Below, piece after piece: positions 36,101-48,928 of a DNA stretch of 64,000 bases (within the stretch, counting starts at the first letter, position 1; every line of letters starts with the position of its first letter). Source of the stretch: Struthidea cinerea (Eukaryota > Chordata > Aves > Passeriformes > Corcoracidae); the NCBI GenBank assembly GCA_013397865.1, contig VZTI01005240.1, positions 310,001 to 374,000 of the forward strand, given 5' to 3'. The notes below the pieces were generated by a model. That model saw only the letters and a program-made list of their open reading frames with translations, ran no database searches and was not told where the DNA came from. Made by a program: the position numbers and the translations under genes.

Positions 36101-39100
36101 GCCTGAAATTTTGCATAATGAGAAACAAATTAAAAAGAATTGGACACATCGTGGAGCTGTGGTGTTGCCTTTCAAGCCAGCTGGGACCATCCATCCAGCT
36201 GACAAAGCAGAGGCTCTCCTTGGGAGCAGCACTGCACACAGCTGCTGCTGGAGCAAATGCTGGCCAGCAGGGACCCAGGGCAGCTTGTGCCAGGGCAACC
36301 CTGAGAAATGAAGGCAAACTTGGGCAGATTCTTGTTGGTGTCCTTTGTATTAAAGGGCAGGGGACAAGCACAACATCTGGGGTGCTTGATCGATGTCACC
36401 AGTGACTATGCAGTAAAGTCAGTTTTTACAATCATTTTCACACATTTGGGACAGTGCAATATGTCCAGGGCTGTCATGCTCCACAGTCCCTTCTCTTGCC
36501 TGGCTGCAGCTCACTGGTCTATTACCACCTATACAGAGCTTTGTGCCAGACCATGCAAACTAAGCATAGGATAAGCTTACAGAAGTGGGTAGAGGATGCA
36601 GAGCCACTATACCTGTCCAAAATGTCAAGACCAGCCAGCAGCAGTCACATGTGTTCTTCTGCCTGTTGCATCTCCCCAGCCCAGCTGTGCCAGGCACCAC
36701 GTACAGAAGCTCAAGGCATCTATCGGAAGCACAGCCAAGCAAACACACATACAAACATCCCCATGCCAAGAGGCAGATAAGGTTTTTTCTCTCTCTTCCA
36801 TGGCTTCCAGATCCAATTGGCTCTGTCTCTATGAGATACTGTATTTTTCTAATTTTCAACACTGCAACTCCTGCCTGAAGCCTGTTAAACTATTTCCATG
36901 CATCCCAGGACTCAAGTGCTGGTCACAGCAGTGTGGGCTCTCAGGAGAGGAAAGAGATAGGGATGAGTTGTATTAAATTCTAACAGAGTGCTTTAATGAG
37001 TCCTCTGGGCATGGATCCATGAAGCTTGTTGCACCCCAACCTGACCAACCCAGCTGATGTGCCCCATCATGTCGCCCCAGACCACGAAGTCCCAGGCTCC
37101 CCAGTTAAACTGGCCAGACAAGGAATTTTGCTCTGCTGTAGCCCCTTCAGCCACATAGACCTCATAGCTTGTACTGGGAATTCCTGCCAGGGACTTCAAA
37201 GAGGGCAGGATTCAACTCATCGTTTGAAGCCCAGCCCTATTCCCTGTCCTTAGGCAAGCAGAGGAGCCATGAGAACAGCTCAGAAACCTCAGCTGCTTCA
37301 AAGCACATCTGCCTACCTTGGGAATTAAGAAGTGCCCTAAAAACACACCTCCCCCCTGCACCTGCAAAGCAGTGGAGACTCAGAGTTCGTGTTGCCTGAG
37401 ATGAGGTGAATGCCCATGCCCTGTTTGCCAACTACACAGTCCTCAGATGTCTGAGTCCCTGCTGTGCCACATCCCATCCCAGCTCTTCCCACTGCGTACT
37501 GCCACAACAGCTGTGCCAGTCCAAGGGCTTTCCCTGAATAAAGGTATAATCCTGTCTAGGATGCATGGCTTGATAGCTCAGCTTCCCTGACAGCAGTGGT
37601 GGAAAAACAGCACAGAAATATTTTAGTAACTTTATGGCAATCTCCTCTCAATTAATAGTTTATTGCAGTAATTTGGCCTGCTTTGCTGCTTGTAGGTCGT
37701 CAGTATGAAGTCACTCTCCCCCAAAGGGGCTCGTAATTCAGATGTTTCCCACCGTGCGGTGTTCCTTCCCACATCCTGTCCCACCCGAGCGTGAGGTCAA
37801 GCAGCGTCCTCATTTCCCTGGGAAGTTCATGGGAGCATTTTACGAATGAAGTGATATGATGTCTAAAAATCCAGATAGAACAGGACAAGGTGGTGTCCCC
37901 CAGGCCTGGGCACACAGGAGAGGCTGGATGAGTGAATGTTCTCATCAGCCCAAGAGAACAAGTTTTGGGAACAGCTCTGTGCTCAGTGTTCCCCAGATGG
38001 TGCCAGGACACCACTTTGGAGAGAGTGAGTTAATGCAGACCAAATCTGTGCCAAGGCATTTGCTCACACTGAAGCTGTGGGAATGGTCACAGGCCAGGGC
38101 AAAGACCATGTATTGGCCACTCATGTCCACCAGTGGCCCTGGAGCCATGGGACCTGCCCATGCTGACCTCATGCTGCCAGGTCAGTGCGTGACTTGTTAG
38201 AGTTTAGAAAGGCAAAGAGGCCACATTTTCTGTATGAAAAAGGCCCAAAGGAAAGTTCTAACGGAGTCTTGAGACACTTCATGACTCCTTGGAGGAGCTG
38301 GTCCAGGATGTCACTGCATGAGGCAGCATTGTAGCCTTAGGGAAATCTCCCTTTTGTCTCTGGGACTCTGTTCCCCACCTACCCAATGGGAAAAACCAGC
38401 ACGTTCCCTTCTCGCAGGGGTTGTTAGAGCCGTACATCACAAAACACAGGGTGTCCAGGCACTGTGGGGATGGGAACCACGTGAGCACCCAACCTGAGAT
38501 GGAAACACAAAGAAAGGCGTTTTCAAGCAGAAATAATCTATGTCAGTTTTGTCATTTCCAACTTCAAAGATACAAGCTCCAATATTTTGTCTGCTTGGGA
38601 AGTGGAAAAACATTCTTCTTGTCCAATACAGATTTTGCCAGCAGCAGGCAAAATTTTGGCCTATTGAATTAATTAACATAGTTTTTAATTAAGGCTCCAA
38701 ATTTCACCCAGCCTGGTTTAGGGCATGTCTACACAGATGGGAGCAGACACACGCGGGCTCCTCTGTCTGCCTTCCAAGCCAGCTTGACTCAAGCTGGCTT
38801 TGGCATCACACCGAGCTTCATGAGCTCTCTGGCTGCTTGAGGGGAACTAAAACAGGCTCCTTACAGGCAGGATGGAATATTTAAGCCCAGCACTGCATGA
38901 GCATGGCTTCATGGCTTCTTGATGAAGCTGGCTGGTTCCCAGTTGGCTTGGAGAGCAAGAGAGTTCACATCTGTTTGCATCCATCCATACAGGCATGTCC
39001 TTGTATGCCTGTTTTCAAGTTTACTAAACATCTTTTTATTTGGCCACCCACTACTGAAAGTATTTTCACGACAGCTTTTAGGAATCGCAGTTTTCCGTTT

Positions 39101-42100
39101 TACTGTTTCCTTGTATTGTACAAAGTCAAATTATTGTGGCGTTCTCAATAATCAGCAAAAATCAGGAATAAAAACATATATTATTATAACAGCATCAAAC
39201 AGCGACTAATTACATTTGTAAAATGTTTTTGTTTCTGACAATTGCAGGTGTTATTTACAACACAGGTTTTAATTCATATGGGGGTGTATGCAATGATCTA
39301 TTATTTTGTCAGATTCTTCTAAAAATTGCACATTCATCGGTACTTACTTCAATAAAATACTCAACCATAGTCAAGTCTACAAGACATGGAAGTGTCTGTG
39401 GAATGGATGCAGTCACAGCAAAACAAACCATTCCCATTTCATCTGTATTAATGTTCAGCCAAGTTCTGGATAAACACACATATGAAACACAGCTGAAACA
39501 ATCTCAGCATTTGCTATGATTATTTTTCGGCACAGGCCACAGATTTGTTCAGCGTGAACCCAGCCACCAGGAAGGACTCCTCTGGCCACGGAATAATAGG
39601 AAATGCACAAAGCGTACAGAGGAAAAACCTTTTCACAGGAACACAAATAATTCAAAGTTTGCAGGGACATAACTTACAATGAATGAAGTAATTTAGTCAG
39701 GGAAGGAGGAAACTTGCAATAATTCATTTGAAGTGGCTTTCTTTGCAAAAACACTGTCCAAGATAAAGCTTATCAGAGGCATTCTTATAGCTTGTGTGTG
39801 CAATTGAAGTAGTCTGTGGAGTATAAGTTGGCAGTTATTCTGATATGTAACATACAAGCAAATTAAATATATTTAACCATTCGCTGTCTGCTGCTGGAGT
39901 AATATCAGTGCTCCTTGTGACTCTCAACCAAAGTTTTTGCTTATGACATTGGCATCTTGATAATATTGCCAAGAAAAGGCAAAATGAATGTTCCTACCAA
40001 AATAACACAGTCACTAAAGAGAGAAATTATAAGGAGAGGCTTCTGGAAAAAAACGTCCAAGACCAAAAATCGTGCCTAGCAGCAGCACGACTTTTTTCTC
40101 AACAGGAGAATTTGCAGTCCTTTATTCAAGGCAGCCCCATAAATCCAAACACACTGGCATTCCCAGGGGACAGCAGCCTTCAGAGCTGTTTTGTGAGCAG
40201 GAGATTGGGTAGATTTGCCAGTCAAACTGGAATGACTTGCTGCTGGTGTCAGTGCCAGAGAGCAACAATGTGCACAGCAATCAGGAGAGACGTCACCATC
40301 AACCTTCAGCCCTTACAGTAACACAAATAGGAATTGCAAGAGTGGATCAAAGCAACATCCAGCCCGTTACTACTGCTGAAATGAAACAGATGTTTTGTAG
40401 AATGGTAAACAGAGCAAGCCCACCAAAACTTTCCTGTTTTATATTCCTCTTGTAGCCTACTTCTCTGCTATGTGCCTGTACTATTCAGCCTACCAAGACC
40501 TCCAAATCAGTAAGAAGCCTGCACAGATGATCCTATTGGAGATCTCCCTCCACCCTCAGACACTGTGTGGACAAGAGGTAGGAAAGGTTAATTGCTTGAA
40601 CACCTGTGCGGGGGCAGGAGGTGTTTCTGCACCACCAATCCCCGATGCAACCCCCAGGCTCAGAGAGACAGGGAAAATGAGATTTGCTCTTCTCTCACGT
40701 TTGCTATGGTCCACTTCTTGGAGCTTAATCCAAGCTCTTGAGAGCTCACAAAGAAATAAATTAACAAGGCTGGACATTGCAGCTGCCAAAACAAAAGTTT
40801 ATTCCACAGTCATGAGAATTAAAATTACTTATGATCTCAGCCAAAATCTTCTCTAAGCAGACAAATTTTCTGATCATCTGTAGAGGAAAATACCCCAGTT
40901 ATAGAGAGGACTGTAACTAAACAGTTATTCAGGTTTGGCTGAAAGGATTTGGCCTGCAGAGAGTATTGATTCTTGTTTGTAGTTGATGTGCCTTACAAGA
41001 CCGAGGGTCCAAAAGGCTGTGAGGAAAGATGAGCAAGAGGGCTTGAGACAGTTCAGCCAACAAGATGACCATGAAAACTGCCCTACACATTGACCAAAGC
41101 TTAAGGTAAAGTAATGTCTCTAAGTGGGACATCCAGTAGGTTTGATGAATTTCAGCTTTTGGCCCGGAACACAGAATGATGGAGTTCAGTGCAAGGGAAT
41201 GGAGAGACACTTGCTTAAACCAACTTTTCCTTTGAGGAACCAACCCCATGGGTCTTTCCTGGGGACACTGAGTATCTGTGGTATCTGTATTTTCATTAGC
41301 TTCACTGTACCTTCAGTCAGGACCTGCATCCATGTTTCAGCTGGCTATGCAGTGCAGGCTGGAGCCCACACAAGCCCAAGATCACTAATTGTCTTAATTG
41401 CACAGACTCCAGCTCATGACTGGGTTCAAGATGAGTTTTGGGGAGCAAAGATTCCTGTGTGCAACCACTCACAGCATAGGCAGCCTGCCCACAGTGTGCT
41501 ATCCAATCTACCCTCTTTTATTCCTCTGTCAAGGTTAATCAGCATCGAGGACCTCGATAGCACCTGCCACTCAGATGACTACAAAATATAAATCAATCTG
41601 CTGTTGTAGAGCAGGAGGACACACGTTTGCAGACATTCAGGTCTTGTAGCTGCCGTATAGCAGTGCATATCCAGGTGAAGGAACAATCTGGGCTTTGCTC
41701 ATCATTTGTTCCCTGCACTAAAGGATGGTCCGGCCTGTGCTGCCTGCTCAAGGGACACAGATGCACTGAGGATATCCACAGGGCTGTCGCATGCTTCCTG
41801 CCACATCTTTGCTCCTGTGGCCCAAGCAATGGGGGCTGATCCAGACACGCTCCTTTGCCACATGAAGGGACATGAAAAGAGAAAAGCAGATAATGTTGTT
41901 TCCACAGCACTCCCACAAGCTTTTGCAAGAGCATGCTGTAAGTGACTGTTAGTTTGAATTAGTTCTTCAAAAGACCTTTGTAAGATGCTCATTCTTTGCA
42001 CATCAATAAGGAGTGGAGAGAGGTGGATTATTTTGATGCTGTATTTCTTTTTGAGCTTGATGTTTGTCCCCCAAGAGCACCTAAGTATGGGAGCTGCAGG

Positions 42101-45100
42101 TTCTGCGGGTTTTCCCACCTTATGGGTAGGTGAGTAGGTATTTGTTGCCAACTATCACCCAACCCACAGCTGCCTTTCCTTGCTGCCTCTCAGAAAACCA
42201 CATCGGTGCCTTGTCTCCCTCCAGGGTCTCGCAGCGATATCTCTGGCACACTGAAGTTATTACACTGCAGAAATTTCGTCCTTTCTGGAACTTAATATAG
42301 CTCCACACTCACTGTCAAGCTCTACATATACCTTCCTCCAGGATTAATTCCACTAGAAAATACCTGCCGGCAATTTTCTGTCTGCTGTCAAGCTAGAAAG
42401 TTTTTCCATGGATTTGTCAGGAAAGTCTTGTCCTTTCATCCATGGCCTCTATCCGGACGACCCGGCCCTAGCCCATCCAGGCAGTTCTCTCCAGATCAGG
42501 AAAGATATACAGTACTCACAACTGGAATACTCAGGGGTTTTTTTCATGCACCCCAGTTGCCAAAATAAACTCTCCATGAGATAGAGACAAAAAAATTACT
42601 AACAGAGTGAGTTATGCTCTGATTGCTGCATTCCTCTCGTCTTTCCCTGGGGCTTGCTTGCTGCACAGCCCTTCGAGGAAGGGTTCTGCATGCTGGGTTT
42701 GTTTGCGTACCCTTTTCAGGATTTAACTCTAGCAACACCTTAAGGCAGCTCATGAATGAATGGGTGGATTAGTGGATACAAAATATTATTGTTATTACAC
42801 ATAATACAAACACAGTGTGCTCAGTGCAGCTCCTGATTTGCTTTATCCTACACTTGCTGGGCCAGGCTGAGGGGCAGGGGGATGTATTTGTGACCCACCA
42901 GGCTCATGCTGCATGAAAGCATCCACCTTCCTATTGGTTTTGAATTCCCCACTGTTTCATTTTACTGAGTTTTTGCTTACTTCTCTTTGCCTGCACTGAA
43001 AGGAAAACCAAAAGCTCTCTCATGATCTTGATGTTCCCTTTTCTCCATCTTCCAACCAGGATGAGTCCCTCAGCCACTTCTCCAAGGCATGTGGCCAGCA
43101 CCCCGAGCTGTGGGCTGTATGAGGCCACGCTGCTCATCCCACTCACAACATTTCCTGTCTTTAGCCTACACCTCATTCCCTTACCTCACCTCTATTTTCC
43201 CAACTGATGAAACACACAGAGCAAAGCTTTTCCTCACCTACAACTCTTTCCTGCTTAAAGCAGTCATTGAAAACACTTTTCATGACCTGCATTAACCAGA
43301 GCTTCTCACGTCATCATATGCAGCTTTTTCATTCCTGTGGCTTTAGTCAATTTTTCAAGAGTTGCTTCACCTCTGTACACGTATGGAGACCTGGCTGACT
43401 GGTTCATTCATTCCCTAACCATCTTTGTGGGGATTTTTATGCTGTAGGGCAGTTTCAGCCACACTTTGCCTCTTTGGGGTGACATAGCAAAGGACCCACA
43501 CAGCCTCGCTGCTGTTGGCATCTCACTCTCAGCTCCCCTGGGAACTTCCAGCCATACAGGGCCTTTTTGGACAATAAATTTTATTTCAGTGGCTTGAAAG
43601 GCCATCCTATGGAGAGTTGTCCCAGCTGTTTCTCTCTTCCACAGGCCTGTGTCCAGTGCTGGACCAATCTCATGACCCCATATTCATTTTATTGTATGAA
43701 CACCTCCTACTAAACATGATTCAAAGCCTAAGGATTGAGGACATATAACCATCACTGCCCTGCCCCTTCAGCAGGTTCCATACAGGCTAAAGGTTTATAA
43801 GGGCAATGCCCTAACATCAAGCAAATTCTAAAATCTACTTTGTGCTGGACAAGAACAGACTGTTACCACATGGATGTGACAGTCACTCCCTTGTCATGGC
43901 AAGATGATGTCCTTAGCACTCTAATGCACCTAAATACGACACCATCCTTCTACAAACAACTGCAAGGAGCTGACTGGAAAAGCATCTGTTTCCTGCTGCC
44001 CTTCTGCTTTGCTGCCACATCTCCATGCTGTGCCCAGGCCGCAGGTACAAGGTGCCAGGTGGGCTGGCACCAGAAACAGAACTTGGAAACTGAGACTCTC
44101 TGGCACAGAGCCCTTGGGAGTCCTCGTGTCAGGCACTTCTCAGTACTTCTGCCTGCAAGGAAGTGGCTTCTGATATCTTTCACAATGCAAACTTGCATCT
44201 CTCCATCAGTTGACCACATCCCCTCCCTCCCATTCTTGCTTCCAGCTATTTATTCACCCCAAATAACTTCCATGGCTGGTAGGGGGAAAGTGGGACCGCT
44301 GTGAAAAGCAAACCTCCATGGCACACTGAGAGCTGGGTGCAGACCTATTAGCACTGCCAGGAGCTCACTTCTGCAGGCTGTGCACACTCCCTGCCCAGAG
44401 TCTGCCAATTTATTAATTAAAACCTGTGTTCTGCAGAAAACATTGTTCTTGAAGCTGGGATTAGGTGCTGTGTCCAATCCAGGCAAGGGGCCTGCTGCCC
44501 CACACAGCCCAGCTTCCCTAACAGTGGACACTCCCTGAAGCAGAGAAGTGGATTACTTGGTCTAAGAATGAAATTGCAGCTCACCTGTCTCCAGGGCTGG
44601 TTTGGAGAGACAAATCCTCCTTTCCCCCTGAATTTGCCTTGAGCAGAGGGTTGCCTACTTTAATGGGGAAAATGGTTTTTTGCTTTTAACTGTTCATGAA
44701 AACATTTCATGTCCTCTACAGCATTAAGGTAGTTGTAAACTCCCAAAATGACATATTAGCTTTCCATTTAACACATTTATGTGTTATTTTTAGGAATGGA
44801 TGGCACAACCTATATAAAAACTTAAACTGCGCAAACATCAACTTTCAGAGTGGAAAGAGGACAAGTTTCTGAGCACACCACAAGCCGGAAAAACACTCTC
44901 AAATTAAATGGAAAGACACTGGATGGTGCAAGCACTTGGGAATATCCTGGATATCCAGTCACTGCAGGGTAGATATTGGAACCAAGATCAGTTTTACCTA
45001 ATCTATAAAGATCAATGAAATGAACTGAAATAATTCTGGGCTTTCAACATGAGATAATTAGAACCAAAGCAAGCATTTTATTCCTCAAAGCTTGTTTCCT

Positions 45101-46205
45101 TCTGCCAACAGATTTTCTAAGTCCAGGGGCAGGGTTGCACCTGTAGTGTCAGTGGCTTTTCTAACAGCAATTAGGTTATGAATCCATTTCTTGAGAAAAC
45201 AGCAAAAGTTTTGATAAAAAGTTTCTGCTTATGAAAAAAACCTACCTTCAGCAACAGCAAAAGAATCTCTGAAGATCAAAATAGTGGTTTAGGAGCATGG
45301 TCTATGCAGAAGCAACTCTTTGAGTTGTCTGAGGATTTTAATATTTGCAAGGCTGATCTAAATGAGGTACGTGACAGCACGGAGAGGCAAATCACCATCA
45401 CTCCAATGGGCACAGGGGGGTTACCTGAGGTGTTGAAATGCCTGAAACTGTCACTGGCAGAGGACAGAATGCAGTTTACAACCCTGCATTTTTAGCCATT
45501 AAATAGAGCAGTCAGACTACTACCATGGCTCTCCCTAGTATGATAATTAGACTGTGATATTTGCTAGTGGACCTGATTTCAAGAGGGAAAATACATCTCA
45601 AGTTTCCAGTTGTAGCTATTTACAGTCTGGGATCCAAGCAGGTCCCCCTTAGCAAAGCATCTTCCTACAAACTGAGCAAGAATGTTCCCACCAAGTATGT
45701 TTAACCAGCATGCAGGGACTGTAGAAAAGGAAAATTGGAAACTTAACCAAGGCAAACAAAATAAATGGCAGATAGAAAATAAAAACAAATACAAAGGTCT
45801 AATTTTACGTATCTCTGGAAAATTCCACCAGCTCAAATGTCAAGATCTGCACATAAATGCAGTGTAAGCAACAAGGGGCTGATTTTTAAGCCTGCTCTCA
45901 CTGTTTTTCCATCGCCATTTGAGCATCTTTTATTGGGTTTAAAACTATGGCACTAAGAATACAATAAGCCCATGAAATTAATTCTGACTGGATCTGATAT
46001 AGTAGAAAATATACCTGGTGCAGACATAAATCTGTTTTATTGCAGCAGAATGACATTAATTTTATTTTAATGCACACACACACACCGCAGTGCCTTGCTG
46101 AGCCTCAGAACAGGAGATGAGTCAATGCCAGTTCTGCTGTACCCAGGGACACAGGCTGTTATACAACTTTTTGCACCATGTGAACTAAATTCACCAGCCA
46201 CAGAA

Positions 46206-46250
46206 TAGGTCATAGAAATAGTTTGGTTTGGAAGGGGCCCTTAAAGATCA
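46206..46250 (-). repeat. Short CR1 LINE tail remnant
   Basis: The sequence taggtcatagaaatagtt followed by tggtttggaaggggccctta and aagatcaa is the reverse complement of the CR1 3' terminus. Only about 45 bp is recognisable. Confidence 0.6.
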
Positions 46251-48378
46251 ACCCCAGCAATCAAATTCAGTTCTGTATCTCTTCTTCCTTGCTGACACGC
46301 TACTGGTAGTTGCAAAGCAAACTTTTGGGTTGTACTGACAGAAATGAGCTTTGCCAGTGCCACAGGGCTGCCAGACCTCTTTGGGGCACCACAGACCAGC
46401 TCCTGTCTGAGATGCATCCAAAGGAGAAGGAGTACAGGCACAGGGAAATTGGGCAAGAATTTCCTGGGGTTAATCTTTCTAATATAAATGACAATAATTT
46501 AAAAAATCCTGAGTAACTGATACAATTCTCAAACCAGAGTTTTGGCTCATGGAACTTGCTAGCTTTGCAGACCTGAAAACAAAATAAGATAAAACCTTCA
46601 AAAAATCATGAGGCCAAAAAGTACAGCAATAGCTCATGTGAAATCAGGCACCTTTGGCCCACACTTCAGTGTGTAACACCAGCTGTGTCTGCTCTATCAA
46701 CATTCATTTAAGGAATTATAGGAAGTAATAATGGGAGAAAAGTTTCCTATCTCTCATTAGATACAGAGATTATTTAATAATATTTAAATAATAATATTTA
46801 ATTTAAACAAGTTTACACACATTTGTGTGCTTTTTTTTCCCAGTTTGAAAACAAGCCCAGAAAATTTCATCCCAAAAGCTGAAAATTATAACAAATTGCT
46901 AACCAAGTTAGGATGAAAACCATTATACAATTTTATCTTTGTAATGTTAATTTACAGCTACTATTCCCTTAGGGCTAGCAGAATGCCAAACTCTAGTCTC
47001 TTATCAGTCCTTCCCCAGGACAAGAGGTTCCTGTGGTCCTCATATTCAGATATCATGCAAAAGTGATACTGTGAATTTTGGTTCAATTTTGAAACCCTGT
47101 GTCTTCAGCTCCTCTTTCTGCAATATGGTTTAGAAGAGCAAGAGCCACCAGACTGACATTCCATGAGAGTTGTCTTTCCCTGAATTCATGAGCCTTGAAT
47201 AGCTGTGTAGGCACGCTGAGGCATGGTATGAGGAGCTGCATACGGAGGGGAAAACTGCACCAGTAAGAGCCATACAGCATGTTATGGATCAACTACATGC
47301 TTTATCTTGACATTTTAACAGATGGATCTTGTGACATAAACTGCAATGAGGGGGAAGGGAGCAGGTTAAATCTACCCAAGGTGCCACATTCACAGAGAAA
47401 AGCAAATCCTGGTTTATCACAACCTGACTGGTGCAGTCCCAAAGACCTACCCACATCACCCTTCCCTGAGGGAACTTTCCCATGCACATCTTCTGGGCTC
47501 CTCTTTCCTTGTTCCCCAGAGGGCTCCTGTCCCACTCACTGTTCCTCCCTTCCCTGGCACCAGCATAAGCACTTTACACCTCTAAGATGAAGGTAATTTG
47601 CTCCAGGTGGAGGGTGTAACAGGGATGCACAGCCCCCAGCCCCACCCTCAGCCCTTTGCCCATCACCTGATACACAGTGGAGGTAAAAATGCTCTGGGTT
47701 CACCTTCTTGAAGGCATTTCTCCGCCAGAAGCTCCCACCAGGTGTTTCTAATCTCCTTCTTTCCTCACCATGCACTTTATGTGCACACATTTGTATTGAT
47801 GAAAAATGAATCACAGTGTCTGTATCGAGCAAGGCTGAGTGAGAGGACTGGAAGTGGGGAGAGAAGGGCAGGTGTGGAGCAAGACCTCAGTAGCCTCACC
47901 ATCTAAGGGGGCAGAGGGTGAATGGTGACCTGAACATCTGTTATTCAGCAGCATGGCTTCCTTCTGAATCTGCAATTTACTTGGTGCTGTGTGGGAATTC
48001 CCACAGGACACGTGTTGGAAGGGTTAGTGAACAAGTGTGCGCAGCTGTACACACTCACTTTGAAAGATTATCCTTTCCTGTCCAGGACTTTATACATATT
48101 TAGATTTAACTCTATCTCATCATCAACTCTGCTCTACGGGCATCCCTCTCTGGCCTTAAAATAACCATTGGTCGTTACATAAACTCTGACCAATTCAGAG
48201 CTGATATCTGATTGAGTGCTTTCTTTTTTTTTCCTTTAAAGCCACTTGAACAAAAATTACCGCACTGTTCTCTCTACTGTACTCCCATCTTGCAAATACT
48301 TCACAGCCAAGCCCAAGAATACTGCAATTCCCATTACCATTGAGCATGTTCTGTGCCCACAATGGACTGAATTTCATG
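46251..48378. other. Intergenic DNA
   Basis: No gene is supported. An A+T-rich palindromic stretch lies at about 46770-46805 (aataatatttaaataataat). Confidence 0.5.
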
Positions 48379-48928
48379 CAATCATAGAATAGTTTGGGTT
48401 GGAAGGGAACTTAAAGATCATCTAATTCCAACCCCCGGACATGGGCAGAGACCCCTTCCAGAGGACCAGGTTGCTTAAGGCTCCATCCAACGTGGCCTTG
48501 AACACTTCCAGGGATGGAGCATCCACAGCTTCTCCGGGCAACCCAGTGCCCAGTTACAGTGCCTCACCACCCTCACAGTAAAGAATTTCTTCCCAAAATC
48601 TAATCTAAACCTGCCCTCTGTCAGTTTAAAGCCATTCCCCCTTGTCCAGTCATGACATGGCCTTGTCAAAAGCTCCTCTCCTGCTCTCCTGGAGACCCTT
48701 TAGGTATTGAAAGGTGCTGTAACATCTCCCCAGAGCCTTGTCCAGTCTGAACAACTCCAGCTTTCTTGGCCTGTCTCCATAGCAGAGGTGCTCCAGCCCT
48801 TGGTGCATCTTTGTGACCTCTTGCTCCAACAGCTCCATGTCCTTCTTACGTTGGGGGATGCCAGAGCTGGATCCCACCTGAGATCCAGGTGGGAACTCAG
48901 CTGAGCAGAGTAGAGGGGAAGAATCCAA
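48379..48928 (-). repeat. CR1 LINE 3' fragment with RT-end and 3' UTR
   Basis: This is the longest CR1 copy in the window, minus-oriented. The + strand runs from atcatagaatagtttgggtt, through ggatggagcatccacagctt, to ctgagcagagtagaggggaa. On the minus strand, frames 48475-48669 and 48650-49030 preserve CR1 3'-end translations such as DWTRGNGFKLTEGRFRLDF and LEHLCYGDRPRKLELFRLD, in different frames and with stops. It is a 5'-truncated, inactive copy. Confidence 0.88.

Larger units (their letters stand above)
32000..46205. other. Gene-poor intergenic DNA
   Basis: About 14 kb with simple repeats (about 33045-33170), one assembly gap (32798-32814) and no gene, RNA or transposable element that I can support. 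An exon-like 57-nt open segment bounded by AG and GT at 45309-45365 has a poor pyrimidine tract and no recognised homology. Confidence 0.5.

Noticed and set aside
41593..42151. Minus-strand frames of 113 and 149 codons
   Set aside because: Low similarity to anything known and no exon borders. An overlapping plus-strand frame is equally open.
45309..45365. 57-nt exon-like segment ending in gtacgt
   Set aside because: The acceptor lacks a pyrimidine tract, no partner exons were found, and the peptide KQLFELSEDFNICKADLNE is not recognised.
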